A stretch of 64,000 nt of DNA from Maratus speciosus. Lineage: Eukaryota > Arthropoda > Arachnida > Araneae > Salticidae. The stretch lies in NCBI GenBank assembly GCA_963932465.1, contig OZ010795.1, forward strand, positions 473,794,806 to 473,858,805, in the 5' to 3' direction. How positions within the stretch are numbered: position 1 is the first letter of the stretch; each line of letters begins with the position of its first letter. The translations under genes were made by a program, and so were the position numbers. Of the stretch, positions 37,201 through 52,200 are shown piece after piece. The notes beneath the pieces were generated by a model. It was not told the DNA's origin, did not search any database, and saw only the letters and a list, made by a program, of their open reading frames with translations.

Positions 37201-40200
37201 TTATAAGCAGTAGATTTAAATGACTTAAAAAAAAAGCTCTGTTTATGGTCGTTATGTATATGTGTGTATGTATGTATGTGTATCCTCAATTTTCTCGACA
37301 ACCACTGGTTTGAAGGTAACTTGTACACGACTATTTAGGCTATCAGTGTTAAACGTGGAAAAAAATTACATGATTTGTTGCAAATGTATTGTTGTATAGT
37401 GAATTCGTAATAATTAAATGAGTAACATGGTTGGATCCTATTTCAATCCACCATTTGGCGAAATCTTGCCAAACTGTCAGTAGTCAACCAGATGTTGCTC
37501 TTTTATTGTTGGAAAATTTGGGGAATGATATTTTTGTGATTTCATGTTTGTTACGTCAAAGTCATTCATAATTCAACGTTTCATTTGTAGTTTTAATGAA
37601 TTTTAATGATTTATTAGTTTTGCGTTAATTAAAATAACAATTACGTCACTAAATGGTGACGTCATGATATTAAAATATAAAAAGCATTGGAAATGTCATC
37701 ATGTGCTTTTTTTGTTTAAAACATTCTTTTTGCTTTTTTTTGTTATACAAATAAATTATTAATTACGTCATTAATCGATTACCGCATATGATATTAAAAG
37801 AGGAAAAGCATTGAAAAAATGTCATCATCTGTTTGTTTATTTAAAACACGATTTCTTTTTTTTTATTATTGATGGAAGATACCGATAGACGATGTTTTAG
37901 TAATCGCTACATTAACTACTTTCAGGTATTTTTGGGATTCGGATACATGGAAGTTACTGCGTCCAGTGATGCTTTTTTTAGTTTTCATGTTGCGAAGCGC
38001 TCATACGTGCAGTAAAGTGATCGCTGCATTAACAATTTTCGTGTATTTTTCGATTCCAATGCAACGAGATTGCTGCGTCCAGTAATTTTTTTTTAGTTTT
38101 CATGTGCGCGAAGCGCTCATACGTGAGATAAAGTAATCACAGCATCAACAATTTTCGTTTATTTTTCGATCCTAATACAACGAGGTTGCTGCATCCAGTG
38201 ATGTTTTATTTAGTTACTAGCAGATCCACCCGGCGTTGCCCGGGCCCGTGTTGAATGAACCTCAAATTTGTATGATTTTGTACCTGTAATTCCTTTTATC
38301 TGAATTTATATTTTTAAATATAAAAAATCGCAATGTTTTATTAAATAATGCATTGTTAAATAAATGTTTTATTTAGTTAAGATGTGCGCGAAGCGCTCAT
38401 ATGTTCGGTGAAGTGATCACTGCATTAACAATCTTCGTTTATTTTTCAATTTCAATATAACGAGGTTTCTGCGTCCAGTGATGTTTTTTTTTTTTTTTTA
38501 GTTTTCATGTGCGCGAAGCTCGCATACGTGCGGTAAAGTGATCGCTGCATTAACAATTGTCGTGTATTTTTTATTCCAATGAAACGAGTTTGCTGCATCC
38601 AGAGATTTTTTTTTTAAGTTTTCATGTGCGCGAAGTGCTGATACGTGCGGTAAAGAGATTGCTGCATTAACAATTTTCGTCTATTTTTCGATTCCAATAC
38701 AACGAGGTTGCTGCGTCCAGTGATGTTTTCTGCAGTTTTCATGAGCGCGAAGCGCTCATACGTGCGGTCAAGTGATCGCTGTATTAACAATTTTCGTGTA
38801 TTCTTCGATTCCAATACAACGAGGTTACTGCGTTCAGTGATTTTTTTTCTAGTTTTCATGTGCGCGAAGCGCTCATACGTGCGGTAAAGTGATCTCTGTA
38901 TTAAAATATTTCGTGTACTTTTCGATTCCAATACAACGTGGTTGTTGCGTCCAGTGATGTTTTCTTAGTTTTCATGTGAGCGAAGCCCTAATAAGTGTGA
39001 TATAGTGACCTCTGCATTAATGATTTTCGTGTACTTTGTTTTTAATCTTCACGTTAATCATTAAACTTTCTGTAATTTTCCTAAAACGTGTATAAAAATG
39101 TATTTCTTGCCACTCATATAATCTTTTTTATATCTATCTTATTAAATTTGTGAAATAAAATATTTATATTTAACTTATAAATGCGACATCTAAATAAATC
39201 ATCCGTTTGATTATAATTTAATTTGATAATTCTGTATTTCTATTATCATTTTTTTTATCCAAAATTGTCTGAGCGACTCAGATATTACGTCCGGTATGTT
39301 TCTACGCTCATGTAAAGGCAATCTACTTTCCAGTGACGTTTTTAACTCTAAAATCATTATTTTCCAATGAGTAAGTATATTTAAAAAATAAGGATGGCAA
39401 CATTCTACATTTTATTTATTGGGGTTACATTACGTTAAATGCAAAAAAACAATTAAAAAATCGCCATTTTAGCATCTTTTTTCAAAAACGCCAAATGGTA
39501 GGCTCAAATAGGATTATGCCGAGTAACAATAACAGATAGGACAAATAAATAAACTATTAGTAATTGTTTAACAACAGTTGTTGAGAAAATATCCTTTATT
39601 GTTGGCGTAAAGTTAGGGTTGAGAACGTTTCGCGTTTCAGAGGATTTTCCGGATTTCCCATTTTAGAATTTTCATCATAATAAAATAGCCCAGTGGTAGG
39701 GGAGCAAAAAAAGGCCGAATTCGGAATTAATTAGGGGAAAGCTGGAAATAATTTTAATCCCTTCAGTTTAGGTCTAGAATGAATATGCTATGTTTTCCCC
39801 TTCGTACTAGGTGAGCGTTAGGAAATATGTATAGATTTAAAGTCAAAAAACACGTTTTTTTTCATACCATAACAGTATCTCCAAACAGCTAACTCTGTCA
39901 AAAACATTGTCAATACAAATGTTGTAGAGCTTAAAATTCTGAGTAAAATGAGTACCTACACTCAATATTTTTGTTGAACATTAAGGTCACAATTCCACCT
40001 TAAATTTTTAGATTTGTGGTCATTTTAGACCTAAATTGAAGGGATTAAAACAATTTCCAGTTTTCTCCTAATCAATTCTGAGTTCAACCCCCTGACCACG
40101 GGTCTAAAACTTTAAAGTGGAATTGTGACCTTAATGTTCAACAAAAATATTAAGTGTAGGTACTCATTGTACTCAGAAATTTAAGCCCTACAACATTTGC

Positions 40201-43200
40201 ATTGACAATGTTTTTGACAGAGTTAGCTGTTTGTAGATACTGTTATGGTATGTAAAAAAACGTGTTTTTTTACTATAAATCTATGCATATTTCCTAACGC
40301 TCACCTAGTACGAAGGGGAAAACATAGCATATTCATTCTAGACCTAAACTGAAGGGATTAAAATGATTTCCAGCTTTCTCCTAATTAATTCCGAATTCAA
40401 CACCCTAAAAACTGGGCTAAAAAGAAAATAACAAATAATATTTTTTGCTATGTATTAGCGACAAAATATCATTTTGTCACTATGGACTTTTTTCTTAGAA
40501 ATCTGGTAGTCCACTTTTAGATAAGTGCCAGAACTGGGTTTTTGTTGTCGTTGTTGTTAGTTCGTTTTTTTTTTCTTTTGTGGCTGATACATCACTCCTA
40601 AATATCGCATCATTTCCATTTTTACATCATCGAAAAGGGAAAACATTTTAGTTTTCAATGAAATTTGTCTGAAAAACTGCATCTGAAATTAGTAAGTTAA
40701 AAAATTCTTCAAATATGATTTTATTTTTACCTATCACAATAATGGATAGTTTGCTACAATAATGTAAAGTAGTTAGTGCGGAGTTACAACGAGTGGCAAC
40801 TGATTGCCCTGATCAAATTGTGAATTAAAAAAAAAAAATACAATAGTACCCCGACTTACGTCACGCCGTATTTACGTCGTCTGGCCTGGGAAAAAAAATC
40901 CGTCATTAAGACGCATTTTGAATTTTTTTGAAGATTTTTGGTTCTATGGAGAGAAAATTTCCTACGACAAATACGTGATAGTGACAAACAAATAAAAAAA
41001 GTTACTAGAAAAATCTTAGAATACTCACTCTGCTGTTACAAAAGGATTTTCAGAGAAAAAGAAATTGTCGGTTCAAACTTCGTTGCAAGATTGTTTTAAA
41101 TACTCAAAGACTCAACCGGGACAGCTAGAAGAACAATAAATTGTTAGTTAACAACTTATTGATATATTCCAAATTATTGTATTCCAAATGCATTTTCCAG
41201 CTAATATTAAATGTATGTAACATAGTCCCTAAATACAATAGAATGTGTTCATTAGATTTTGGAGAATTTCTTTTTTTTTTTTTAGATCCATTTTCTCCCA
41301 TTTTCTCCTTTAGATCCAAATGTCCCTCGACTTACGTCGATAGTCTTGGACCAAATTGCTGACGTAAGTCGAGGTATTAGTGTAAATTAATTATAACATA
41401 CAGCTCATATTCAAAATATTAGAATAATTACTTTTTTTTCACAAACTGGAAATATCGTTTGGTAATTTAACATCTTTTAATGCAAATATGCAAACGATAT
41501 TTTTATTAAGAACTTATTGTTGATTAAACTTATTTATTATCTTAAAATTAATATCATTTCTGAAAAGATTAATTGAAAAAAAAATTATTTTGAAAAGTCA
41601 AAATATTAGAATATTTATTCAAGTGGTTCAAAATATTAGAATATTTCGCATTAATTCTCCTTTAATTATTACCAATTCATAACTGGTGGCATCATTGATT
41701 AAACTCAGACGATTTTATTTAAAATCGGTGCTCTTTTTACAGTTTGTTTGCTTTTTTGTCTTAAAATGGGTCGTGTGAGTGATATTCCTGAATCTATTAA
41801 ACTTCGTATGGTTTATTTGTATCGGCACGGTAAAAATCAATGTTATATAGGGAATTATTTACATTGTTCGCAACCAAGCGTTAGTAAAATACTAACACAA
41901 TATTCAAAAAATGGAAAATTTCACAATAATAGCCGAAATGGCGGCCGAAAACAAACGCATCTGCTAGAGCTGACAGGAAACTGAAGCGTATAGTTAAGAA
42001 AAACCGTTTTAAAAGTGTGCAATTCTTGCACTGAAAATGGAAAGAAGAAGGAGTTGAAGTTTCTACATAGAGAACATTAAGACGTCTCCATAAATTTAAG
42101 TTTGAATCTCGTATACCGAAAACAAAATCTCTCATGACTGCAAAACAAAACGTACAAGATTCAATTGGTGTAAATCAAGACGTTTATGGAACGAAGAAGA
42201 TTGGAAAAATATATTATTTAGTGATGAAAGTATGTTTTGTATCTATACAACATAGTTTCATCACTAACTAATATGTTTTTCCAATCTTCTTCGCTCCAAA
42301 AAAGTCTTGATTTACACCAATTCAATCTTATACGCTTTTGTTTTGCAGTCATGAGTGGTTTTGTTTTCGGTACACGAGATTCAAATTTAAATTTATGGAG
42401 ACGCCTTAATGTTCTCGATGTAGAAACTTCAACTCCTTCTTCTTTCCATTTTCGGTGCAAGAATCGCACACTTTTAAAACGATTTTTCTTAACTATACGC
42501 TTCAGTTTCCTGCCATCTCTAGCAGATGTTTTTAGTTTTCGGCCGCCATTTCGGCGATTATTTTGAAATTTTCCATTTTTTAAATATTGCGTTAGTATTT
42601 TATTAATGCTTGATTTCGAACAGTGTAAAAAATTCGCTATATAACATTGATTTTTACCGTGCCAACACAAATCAGCCATCCTAAGTTTAACAGATTCAGG
42701 AATATCACTCACACGACCCATTTTAAGACAAAAAAGCAAACGAACTGTAAAGAGAATATTGATTTTAAATAAAATCGTCTTAATTTAATCCATGTTGCCA
42801 CCAGTTATGAATTGGTGATAATTAAAGGAGAATTAATGTGAAATATTCTAATATTTTGAACCACTTAAATATTCTAATATTTTGACTTTTCAAAATAATT
42901 TTTTTTTTCAATTAATCTTTTCAAAAATGATATTAATTTTAAGATAATAAATAAGTTTAATCAACAATAAGTTCTTAATAAAAATATCGTTTGCATATTT
43001 GCATAAAAAGACATTAAATTTGCCAAACGATATTATCAGTTTGTAAAAAAAAGTAATTATTCTAATATTTTGAATATAATCTGTACCACAATTAAGCGCA
43101 AAACTGAAATCTAACCGGAAAAAAAAAAGAGATTTTTTATTCCATTATTTCCTTTAGATGCGCCAATTGCTTTTAAGGCAGTTTTTCAGTCTACGGATAT

Positions 43201-46200
43201 GGATGTCGATAGCACAGCCCAGGCAGCTATCGATGGAATCCGTACAACCTGCACAGAAACAATAGGAGGAGAGAGAGAAGAATGGTCAGGAAACTTTACT
43301 CAAAAAGGAGAACTCATCAGAGTCATGCTGTTTCTTCCAAAAGGTTTGTTTAATTATTACCTAAAATTCTAATCTCTGTTATATTTTTAATTAATAGTTA
43401 TAATTATTATAGAGCAACTCTTTTCAACACAGTAGAAAAAAAAAACCGAACTAAAATACGGAAATAAAACTGGCAATCGAGACGTCAGTACTATTTCCGT
43501 ATTTTAACGGAAGTTTTTTTCCCGGTAAATTGCAAAAAAATTTCCGTTTTTGTTTTTTTTTTTGTTTTTTTTTGTTTTTTTGCATTTACTGGGGAAAACT
43601 TCCGTTAAAATACGGAAATAGTACTGGCGGGTCGATTGTCAGTAGTATTTCCTTATTTTAGTCTGTTTTTTTTTTTTTTTTTCTTTTACAGTGAATATTA
43701 TGTTAATCTATCAGATGCTACTCAACTCTCAACTTCATTTCATGCGATCTCGGAAGTTCGATATTAAAAAAAATGTACAATAAATTATGTATAGTGCGTT
43801 AAGAAATTATAAGACCACTAAGGAATTGTTGCACTTCTGAAGAAGAAGACACAATCTGCAAATTTTTAGCATGTGCATTTAAAATTGATCGTAGAACGTT
43901 TTCTCTTATAATTGCAATATTAAAATTTAAGTTACATTTTATTAAAATCTTCTATTTTTTTAAACATAAGTACGGTGATTGTTAAAAATTATAAGACTGC
44001 CTGAGGAAATTAGCTTATTATACGTCACATAAGAATCATTATAAAACATGCGCATTTGTATATCGTGAAAGTATTCCCGAGAAGCAAAGGTGCAGGTTTA
44101 GATAGTGTTATTTACGATACTAGGGGGCTCGGCCCCTTACAAGCTACGCTCGCCAACCCCCGTTCAGACACCGCAGTCTCTAAAAGTATGCTAATTTTGC
44201 CGGCTTTAAAAAGATTTTGGAAGATTGAATTATAATTTAAAAAACAGTGGCGATCTCCCTATAAACGGGTTTCCATGCATTTTATCTTTGATTGGGGAAT
44301 TTTAAGGAAAAATCAGTAGCTGTTAAAAGGTACAATGGCTGTTTTCGTCTTTGATTAAATAAAATCAGTTAAACATTTCAAAATAAGCTAATATAAAAGG
44401 AATTAAGTAAACAGAGTCTTTGTCACCCGGTTTTTTTTTTTTTTTTAACAAAGCGAAAAGAAAGTTCTTTTAAATAAGACATTTTAAATGTATCGATTTT
44501 AATCTGACTTAATTTTCACCAAACTTTTCTTTCTCTTTTTAATATTCACGCGAAAATACTTTTGTTAGAAATGAAATGTTATTTGCGCTGTCTTTGTCTC
44601 GCGTAATTTTTAAATTTAAACTGTTTTGCAATATTATTTTTTGTTCATTTTACGTAATAAGTGTAATGTGATGTAAATGTGACGTAATATCTCCTATTTA
44701 AGTCTTCTAACGCATGTTAATGAATTTATTATTTTACATTATACTTTCTCTTTTAAAATTCACGTATAAATATAGTTTTTATGAAGTAATTTTCAATAAG
44801 TTCCTGCTTTTAATATGTAATCATTTAATTCTAACTTGAAAGATTTTTTTCTGTTTATAATAGTCACGTGTAAATAAATTTTTAATTTGAAGCAAACATT
44901 ATTGTTTGCGCTGTTTATACAGTTGGCAACAGTTTAAATTAATACCATTTTCTAAAATAAGTAAAAAATATCTCTCGAAATGCTGAAAATTTAATTTAAA
45001 GTAGAAATAAAATATCAAAAAATGAGTCAAATTAAAAAAAATAAATGCAGTCTGCACACCGGGAAATTCTAACATATAAAATAATCTAAAAATGAATTAA
45101 TTCCCATGTATAGTTTTTGTTCCTATAAAACTTTTTTAATGAAACGATTTTGTTCAACTTTAGCATTAAATATCAATTAAAATAATTCTTCGATTTGAAA
45201 ACTGTCTGCATCAGCGTGTTTATCAAACATTTCTCTATAATACCGCCAATTTTCGTATTTTTTGTATGCAATAGTTTTCTTAATATTAACGGAGAAAGAC
45301 CTCCGGTCACAAAAAATTCAAAACCGGCGGCGGCGGTGACAGCGTAAGTTACTTTTTTTTAGAATAGAGAGATTTTAGATAGTGATATTAATTTAAACTG
45401 TTGCCAACTGTATAAACAGCGGAAACAATAATGTTTGCTTAAAAAAAAAAATATTTATAAGTGTAATAAATTAAAAATTTATTTACACGTGACAATTATA
45501 AACAGAAAAAAAACATTTGGAATTAGAATTAAATAATTATGTACAAAAAGCAGGAACTTATTAAAAATTACGTCATAAAAACTATAATTACACGTGAATT
45601 TTAAGAGAGAAAGGAATTTGTAAAATAATAAATTTATTAACATGTGTTAGAAGTCTTAAATAGGAGAAATTACGTCATATTTACGTCACATTACAGTTAT
45701 TACATAAAATGAGCACAAAATAATATTGCAAAACGGTTTAAATTTAGACATTGTGCTAGACATTTATTTGATATTTTGAGAGGATACTTTTCAACGATTT
45801 TTGTTAGGAAAGCGCAAATTATATTTCATTTCTAACACATGTATTTTCACGTGAATATTATAAAGAGAAAGAATAGTTTGGTCAAAATTACGTCAGATTA
45901 AAAACGATTAATTTAAAATGTCTTATTTAAAAGAACTTTCTTTTCGCTTTGTTAAAAAATACCAGGAGACAAAGATTCTGTTTACTTAATTCCTTTTATA
46001 TTAGCTTAGTTTGAAATGTTTATCTTATTTTACTTAATCAAAGACGAAAACAGCGATTGACATATGTATTTTTGGTACTACTTAGTTATACCGTCGACCA
46101 AAAATCTGTCATTCGCCAAACTATAAGATTAAATGCCAATAATGGTTGATCGTAAATGTCACATTAACTTGACTTTAAGCAAGTTACACGTGTCTACGTC

Positions 46201-49200
46201 ATCAAGTTATTTTTATTTCGACGTTTTATTTGTATTTTTATTAATGCTGCACTAATTTATTTGTTCTTTCGTTATTTAAAATAAAAATGATGTCAATTTG
46301 TATAATTTGGCGAGTGCTTTGACGATTTATATAATTTGGCGAAATTGGTCGACGGGTTAATCAAGTAGTTCCGCAGCGGATTTGGCCTTAAAATTCCCCA
46401 GTCAACGAGAAATGAATAGAAATCCGTTTATAGGGAGATCGCCATTGTTTTTTAAATTATAATTCATATTGTATGCAATAGTTTTCTTAATATTAACGGA
46501 GAAAGACCTCCGGTCACAAAAAATTCAAAACCGGCGGCGGCGGTGACAGCGTAAGTTACTTTTTTTTTAGAATAGAGAGATATTTGAAGATGCCGCGGGG
46601 TAAACAGTTGTCTGTGACCGAAGTAAGAAAAATTTGATTTTATAAGGGTGTTAGATAATCTGAACGAGAAATAGCTCGTTTAATGAAGCGTTCTAAAACT
46701 GCCATTCACAATGAAATACTAATTAGAAAAAAGTATTCAAATAAAATTAAACGATCTGGAAGGAAAAGGATTTTGATAGCACGCGTAGATTGACAAATAT
46801 TTCGATTATTAACTCAAAAAGGTCTTTCAACTCGGGAAATTTCGAACCATTTCAGCAAAAGAACCTCACACGTAAGAGTTTGGAAGAGTCTGAAATCAAA
46901 TAGTAATGCAAAATGTATGAAACTTTTGAAAAAAACCGAGGTTAATGAAACATTATAGAGAAGAAAGACTGAAATGGGCTAAATATGTTATGTCATGGGG
47001 CAAGAAAGCAGGGAAACAAGTGATATTCAGATGAAAAAAAAAATTATCTTGACGGTCCGGATAGTTATAAACACTGTTGGCATGATTTGAGGAAGGAACC
47101 AAAACAATGCTTCAGTCGACAAATGGGAGGAGGATCAGTAATGGTTTGGGAAGCTTTTAGTCATGATGGATTACGCGATTTAACCCAAATTTCGGGACGT
47201 ATGAACTATCGCAATATCAGGCTGTGTTGTATGATCATTTGATACCGTTTGGACCTTTTTTAGGGGTGCTAACTGGATGTTTCAGCAGGACAATGCTTCT
47301 TTCCATGTGTCTAAATCCACCCAGCAATGGTTTTAAAAAGAAAAAATTCATATTTTGTCATGGCCAAATCGAAGTGCAGACTTGAACCCTATGGAAAATC
47401 TTTGGGGCGTATTAAATCGCAAAGTTTATGCTATTAATAAACCGTTTTATCTGCCAATGAACTAGAAATAGCCATTGTAAAAGAATGGCACAATATTTCT
47501 GAATATGTATTTAATCACCTGGTCACTTCTATGAAAAACAGAGTGTTTGAGGTTATAAGGAAAAATAGAGGACCAATATAGTATTAATTTACATATTATT
47601 TTTGTTTTTAGAGAAGTGGTCTTATAATTTGTTAATAATGTATTTTTCAATCGTTGCTTATATTTTTTGTTAACATACTTATTTATTGCATTATTCAAAA
47701 TTATTGCAAACTAATTTTAATAAGTGTGTTGTATTTTGATATCCCATGTGTTTAAACTATAATTAGAACCTTTATTCAATTCCTACTATTAGCGCACACT
47801 CTCCCTATATTTATTTATTTATATATTTATATATTTATCTTGTTCAAATATTCAATCGTTAATAAAATACTCATTATTCATCCTATCAAGTTGAAATAAA
47901 TTTTTTTAAATTTGTACTGGATGACAATTGATGTTAATACAGTTTTTTCAAATATTAATTAATTAATTAAATTTTAATTAATTAATTTTAGTTTTGGATG
48001 GGAAACAAAATGGTTATTGAAGTTATTGAAGGTCAATGAAAGTATTTTCAATAAGGGGTTACCATAGGGGGGGGACCCTGTTCTATCGCCAAATACCGCC
48101 AAGTTTGTCGCCAACTTGGCGATATATCGCCAAATTTGGCGGCCAAAATAAGTCTCCAAAAGTGACGCCAACTTGGCGATATTTCTAATATTTCGCCAAA
48201 TTCCCATAGAGTTCCATTATAAACCTACTTGCTTATAGAAAATCAACAAATTGAGATATTTTAATGTAACAAAAACTAATATTAGCTTAAGGGATTATAT
48301 TAAATTTTTCTTTGATGACCTAAGTAGGAATTGACTTTAAAAACAAAATTTTTATATTACTTGTTTACTTCATAATTTTCAAAATCAAAGTCGTCTTATA
48401 ATTTCTTAACGCACTGTATGTACAATATTCTTCCTTTAGGTTCGAGGTTGAAAAACTCCGTCTTCTTGGGGATAATTTTCAGAACCACGGTATTGAAAAG
48501 CATTGAGTTTTGAAATTTTACATTTATATTTTATGTTTTGATCGAGTTTTAGTTATTTTCAGGAACAGATATAGCTTATTCATGAATTCTTTTCTCTATT
48601 TTAATACACCATCATGTATATTTTCATGTTATTTTTACAATGTATATTGTTTATATTAATTAATAAGAATATCCGAATTCTCTAATATGTATTTATCGAA
48701 TAGTAATTCGTACAAAATAAATGGTAAATATTCTGCGCATTTATTGACTTGCATTTATGCTGCATCAAGTGATCTAATAGATAAACAAATTTGCTAGTCG
48801 CACTAATTTTATTTCATGTGACATCACATTAAAGTCCTCCGGAATGAAAATCGTTTTAAATGAATCATTTTAATATATGACGTAATTTTCACTATTAAAG
48901 GCATTTCTTATGTAATTGTTTATTTATTTCAAAGTTTTTTTCTTTTTAAGATTTACGGGTAAATATATTATTTAATTTAAAAGTATTTGTGACTATTATT
49001 ATTTGAGCTTTTAAAATATGATGTAATATGCACCATTAAAAGTTTTTTACTCATAATAATTTAATTATTTTAGGCATTTTAAATATGATGATATTTAATA
49101 TTTGGGCATTCTTTCTCTTTACGCTGGGGGGCATTTTATATGTGACGTTATTGTCGTTTTTAAATGCATTTTGCGTGTAAAAGTTTATTATTTTAAAGCT

Positions 49201-52200
49201 TTCGTACTTTTTTAATATTTTATGCGTAAATATTTTGACGTAATTTTCCTTATTTTCTACTTTTAACACGGGATCATTTAATTCTAATTTAAATTTTTCT
49301 TTCAGTTTTTAATAATTCCACTTTTCAGTTTCGATTTGAAAATGACGACAAAAGAGAAATCTAATAATCCCTTTCGTTTTCCCTTAAAGATGACAAACGA
49401 TTTTTGATTTCTAAATTAAACTTGTTCCTCATAATCGAAATGTAAAAAAATGTTCTTATTTTTTCAAAATTTCCTGAATAACATATTTTAATCACAATAT
49501 TGTCTTCACTATGCGATTGAAATAAAAGATAATTTCAATTTCAATTTGAAAATGGACGAAAAAGATAAAATCTAATAATCCCTATTTTTTCTCCTATTCT
49601 CCCTTTTTCCACAAAAATGGAGTAATTGAGTTGCCACCAGTACGAAAATGTCATTAAACTTAGAAAAAAAAAATAATGTCTCGAAAACTAATTCAAATTT
49701 TAGAGTTCTAAAACCACTTTTGACACCTAGTAAGCATCAAGAAGATGAAAAATTAAAAAATACCATAGAACATGGGGTAGTGAACCACGTTTAGTCAGTG
49801 AAAATCCTGAAAATTGACTTCGAGAGGACAGTGAGCCTGACGAAGAGAGTGAACGAACAAATGCGAAGATAAGGAGCACTGCTGCTGAGAGGAAGAAACC
49901 TTCGCGTATGCAAATTTTCCATGTGTATTATGGCAAAATAAGAGCAACGAGCAAGTATTCATTAGTGGGCATTGCAGTATTCGCGGGCATTAAACTTCAT
50001 TCTGAAACAACAAGTCAAATTGCACCAACGAGCTTAAAACACTAATTATGTATAAAATTAGTCGGATTTCCGATCCCGAAACTTTCTTCTGTCTCATACA
50101 GGGTTCTCGCTGCCGCTCGCCATTGCGCCATATCGCGTGCATTTAACTAGTAAAAGAACAATCAGACTCGACAAATTGCGAGTGTTCAATTTCTGCTCTT
50201 TTTCTGTCTGTGTGCCAATACAGTCGAGATTCTTATCCGCGTTTCTGAATGATTAATGCCACTTTACATATTCGATCGCGCCGTGTCATTTACATAGTTC
50301 TATTTATAGAGATAGTAACACAATTCAGTTTAGCAACAGATACAGAAAGGATTATGCGATAGGTATTTCTATATTATCAGTTAATCACTATCTATGCACG
50401 GGCGCGTCGGTAAAAATACAAAGAAATTAATCGCATCAAGCGCCAAATAGAGAAAAGTTTAGCTGGCATACGGTGTTGAAAATTAGCCATTTACCATTAG
50501 AACGGAAGGCATCTGCACAAACTACCACATCATCGAGTTGACGGCTAAAATTCCAGGATTAGTTAAAACTCGATTCGCATATTAAAATGCAACTGGTCTG
50601 CCAAGTCATATCGTGGTGGAAAACACCTGCAAATCTGATTTTAGTGGTTGACTGGTAGGTTTACCATTGTGTTTTTCTGCTCCCATTCCTCCATGTTTTC
50701 ATACCTTTGGGTGCAAGAAAACACAATGATAAATCTACCCATAAACCACTAAAATTGGGTCTGCAGGTGGTTTCCACCAAGATATGACTTGGCAGACCAG
50801 TTGCATTAAAAACTAGTATGTTGTGGCCATCACAAAACTTTCTTCTATCTCATACATGTCAATACTTCAAAATTCACTATCTCAGTGCCAAATTAAATGG
50901 CAATCTGTGCCCATCATGAGAATTCTAAAAATATGAAATTCCGTGCATTAGTTCTCGAGGTATGACTACCACTGAAATCGTGTAAATCCAGCAAAATGCA
51001 GCATAGCAGCGCCACCTATTGGGTTATTTACACGAGAACCTAATTATCACCAACTTATGTCAACGTCTAACTGAATATGAAGTTTGAGGAAAATTCGTGC
51101 ATTAGTTCTTGAGATTGAGGTATTGCGCAAATCATGACAAATGCAGCATAGAAGCGGCACCTGTTGAGCGATTTGCAAAAACACATAATAAGCAGCAATA
51201 TTAATCAAGTTATACTTAAATCCGAAGTTTGATGAAAATTCGTGCATTAGTTCTTGAGATAGAGCTATTGAGGAAATAGTTCAAAATGCAGCACAGCAGC
51301 ACCACCTATTGGGCGATTTACACCAACACGTAGTCAGCATCATTTCATATGAAGGACTAACTAAATCCGAAGTTTGATGAAAATGTGTGCATTTGTTCTT
51401 GAGATAGAGCTACTGCGAAAATAGTGTCAATCCTGCAAAATGCAGCATAGCAGCGCCACCTGTTGGACGATTTACACCAAAACGTAAACAGCATCCATTC
51501 ATGTCAAGGACTAACGGAATCTGAAGTTTTATAAAAATCCGTGCATTAATTCTTTAGACAGAGCTTTTGCGGAAATCCTGTAAAATGCTACACTGCAGCG
51601 TCACCTGCAGGGCGATTTACACCAAAATCTAATCAGCACCAATCTATATCAGGGACTACCTGAATATAAATTTTTATTAAATTCCGTGCATTAGCTCTTG
51701 AGATAGAGCGCTCACAAAATTTGTGTCACATACAGACAGACAGACAGACAGACTCACAGACAGACATTTTGTAAAAACATGTATCTTGGAATCTCTGACC
51801 CATAAAACGTGTAAATCCGTCGAAAACTGGAATTCGAAAATTTTCATGAAACCAATACTTTCTTCTTGTAAAGATAGAAGAAAGTAAAAACGGATACAAT
51901 AACGAGTTAAAGATAGATCTGTCAGTGTTTCACGCCGAATCTATTTTGCTAACATTTCTTTTGATTTGGCTACTGATTTTCATTTCTCATTCGCCAAATC
52001 GCTAATGTTAGTCAAAAGCTAGCGAGAACCCTGGTCTCATACATGCCAATACTTCGAAATTTGCTATCACAGTGTTAAAAATAAATGACATGCTCATCAT
52101 GAGGATTCTAAAGGTACAGATTCACTGAATTGGGTGCATTAAAAAAGTAAATATAAGCTTTGCATTGTTCAAACAAATCATTGAATTTCGAAATCCACCC

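Larger units (their letters stand above)
41410..43074. mobile_element. Inverted dimer of a Tc1-like transposon
   Basis: TTCAAAATATTAGAATAATT at 41410 is mirrored at 43055-43074, with TA flanks on both sides. The two arms (41410-42243 and 42244-43074) are diverged inverted copies of the same 5' half of a Tc1-like element. Each includes its terminal repeat, leader and the start of a transposase. They meet tail to tail at a palindromic centre near 42244 (GTATCTATAC). Neither arm has the 3' half. Confidence 0.82.
43792..48416 (+). mobile_element. Tc3-like transposon with nested insertions
   Basis: Terminal repeats AGTGCGTTAAGAAATTATA (left) and TATAATTTCTTAACGCACTG (right), with TA on both sides (43790-43791 and 48417-48418). 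It contains a dead Tc3-like transposase (46590-47581). About 2.5 kb of other repeats lies in its leader (44115-46583), and a CGCCAA repeat lies in its tail (48066-48262). Confidence 0.82.
50099..52033. mobile_element. 1.94-kb non-autonomous hAT element
   Basis: CAGGGTTCTCGCT and AGCGAGAACCCTG are perfect inverted ends. They are flanked by an exact 8-bp duplication, GTCTCATA (50091-50098 and 52034-52041), and joining the flanks restores family A sequence. No transposase. It carries a foldback (50583-50811) and family A copy 5. Confidence 0.88.

Noticed and set aside
38614..38931. 105-codon reverse frame with internal protein repeats
   Set aside because: It reads through the 117-bp tandem array; the repeated peptide is the repeat unit.
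42237..42566. 109-codon forward frame
   Set aside because: Antisense shadow of the Tc1-like transposase on the minus strand.
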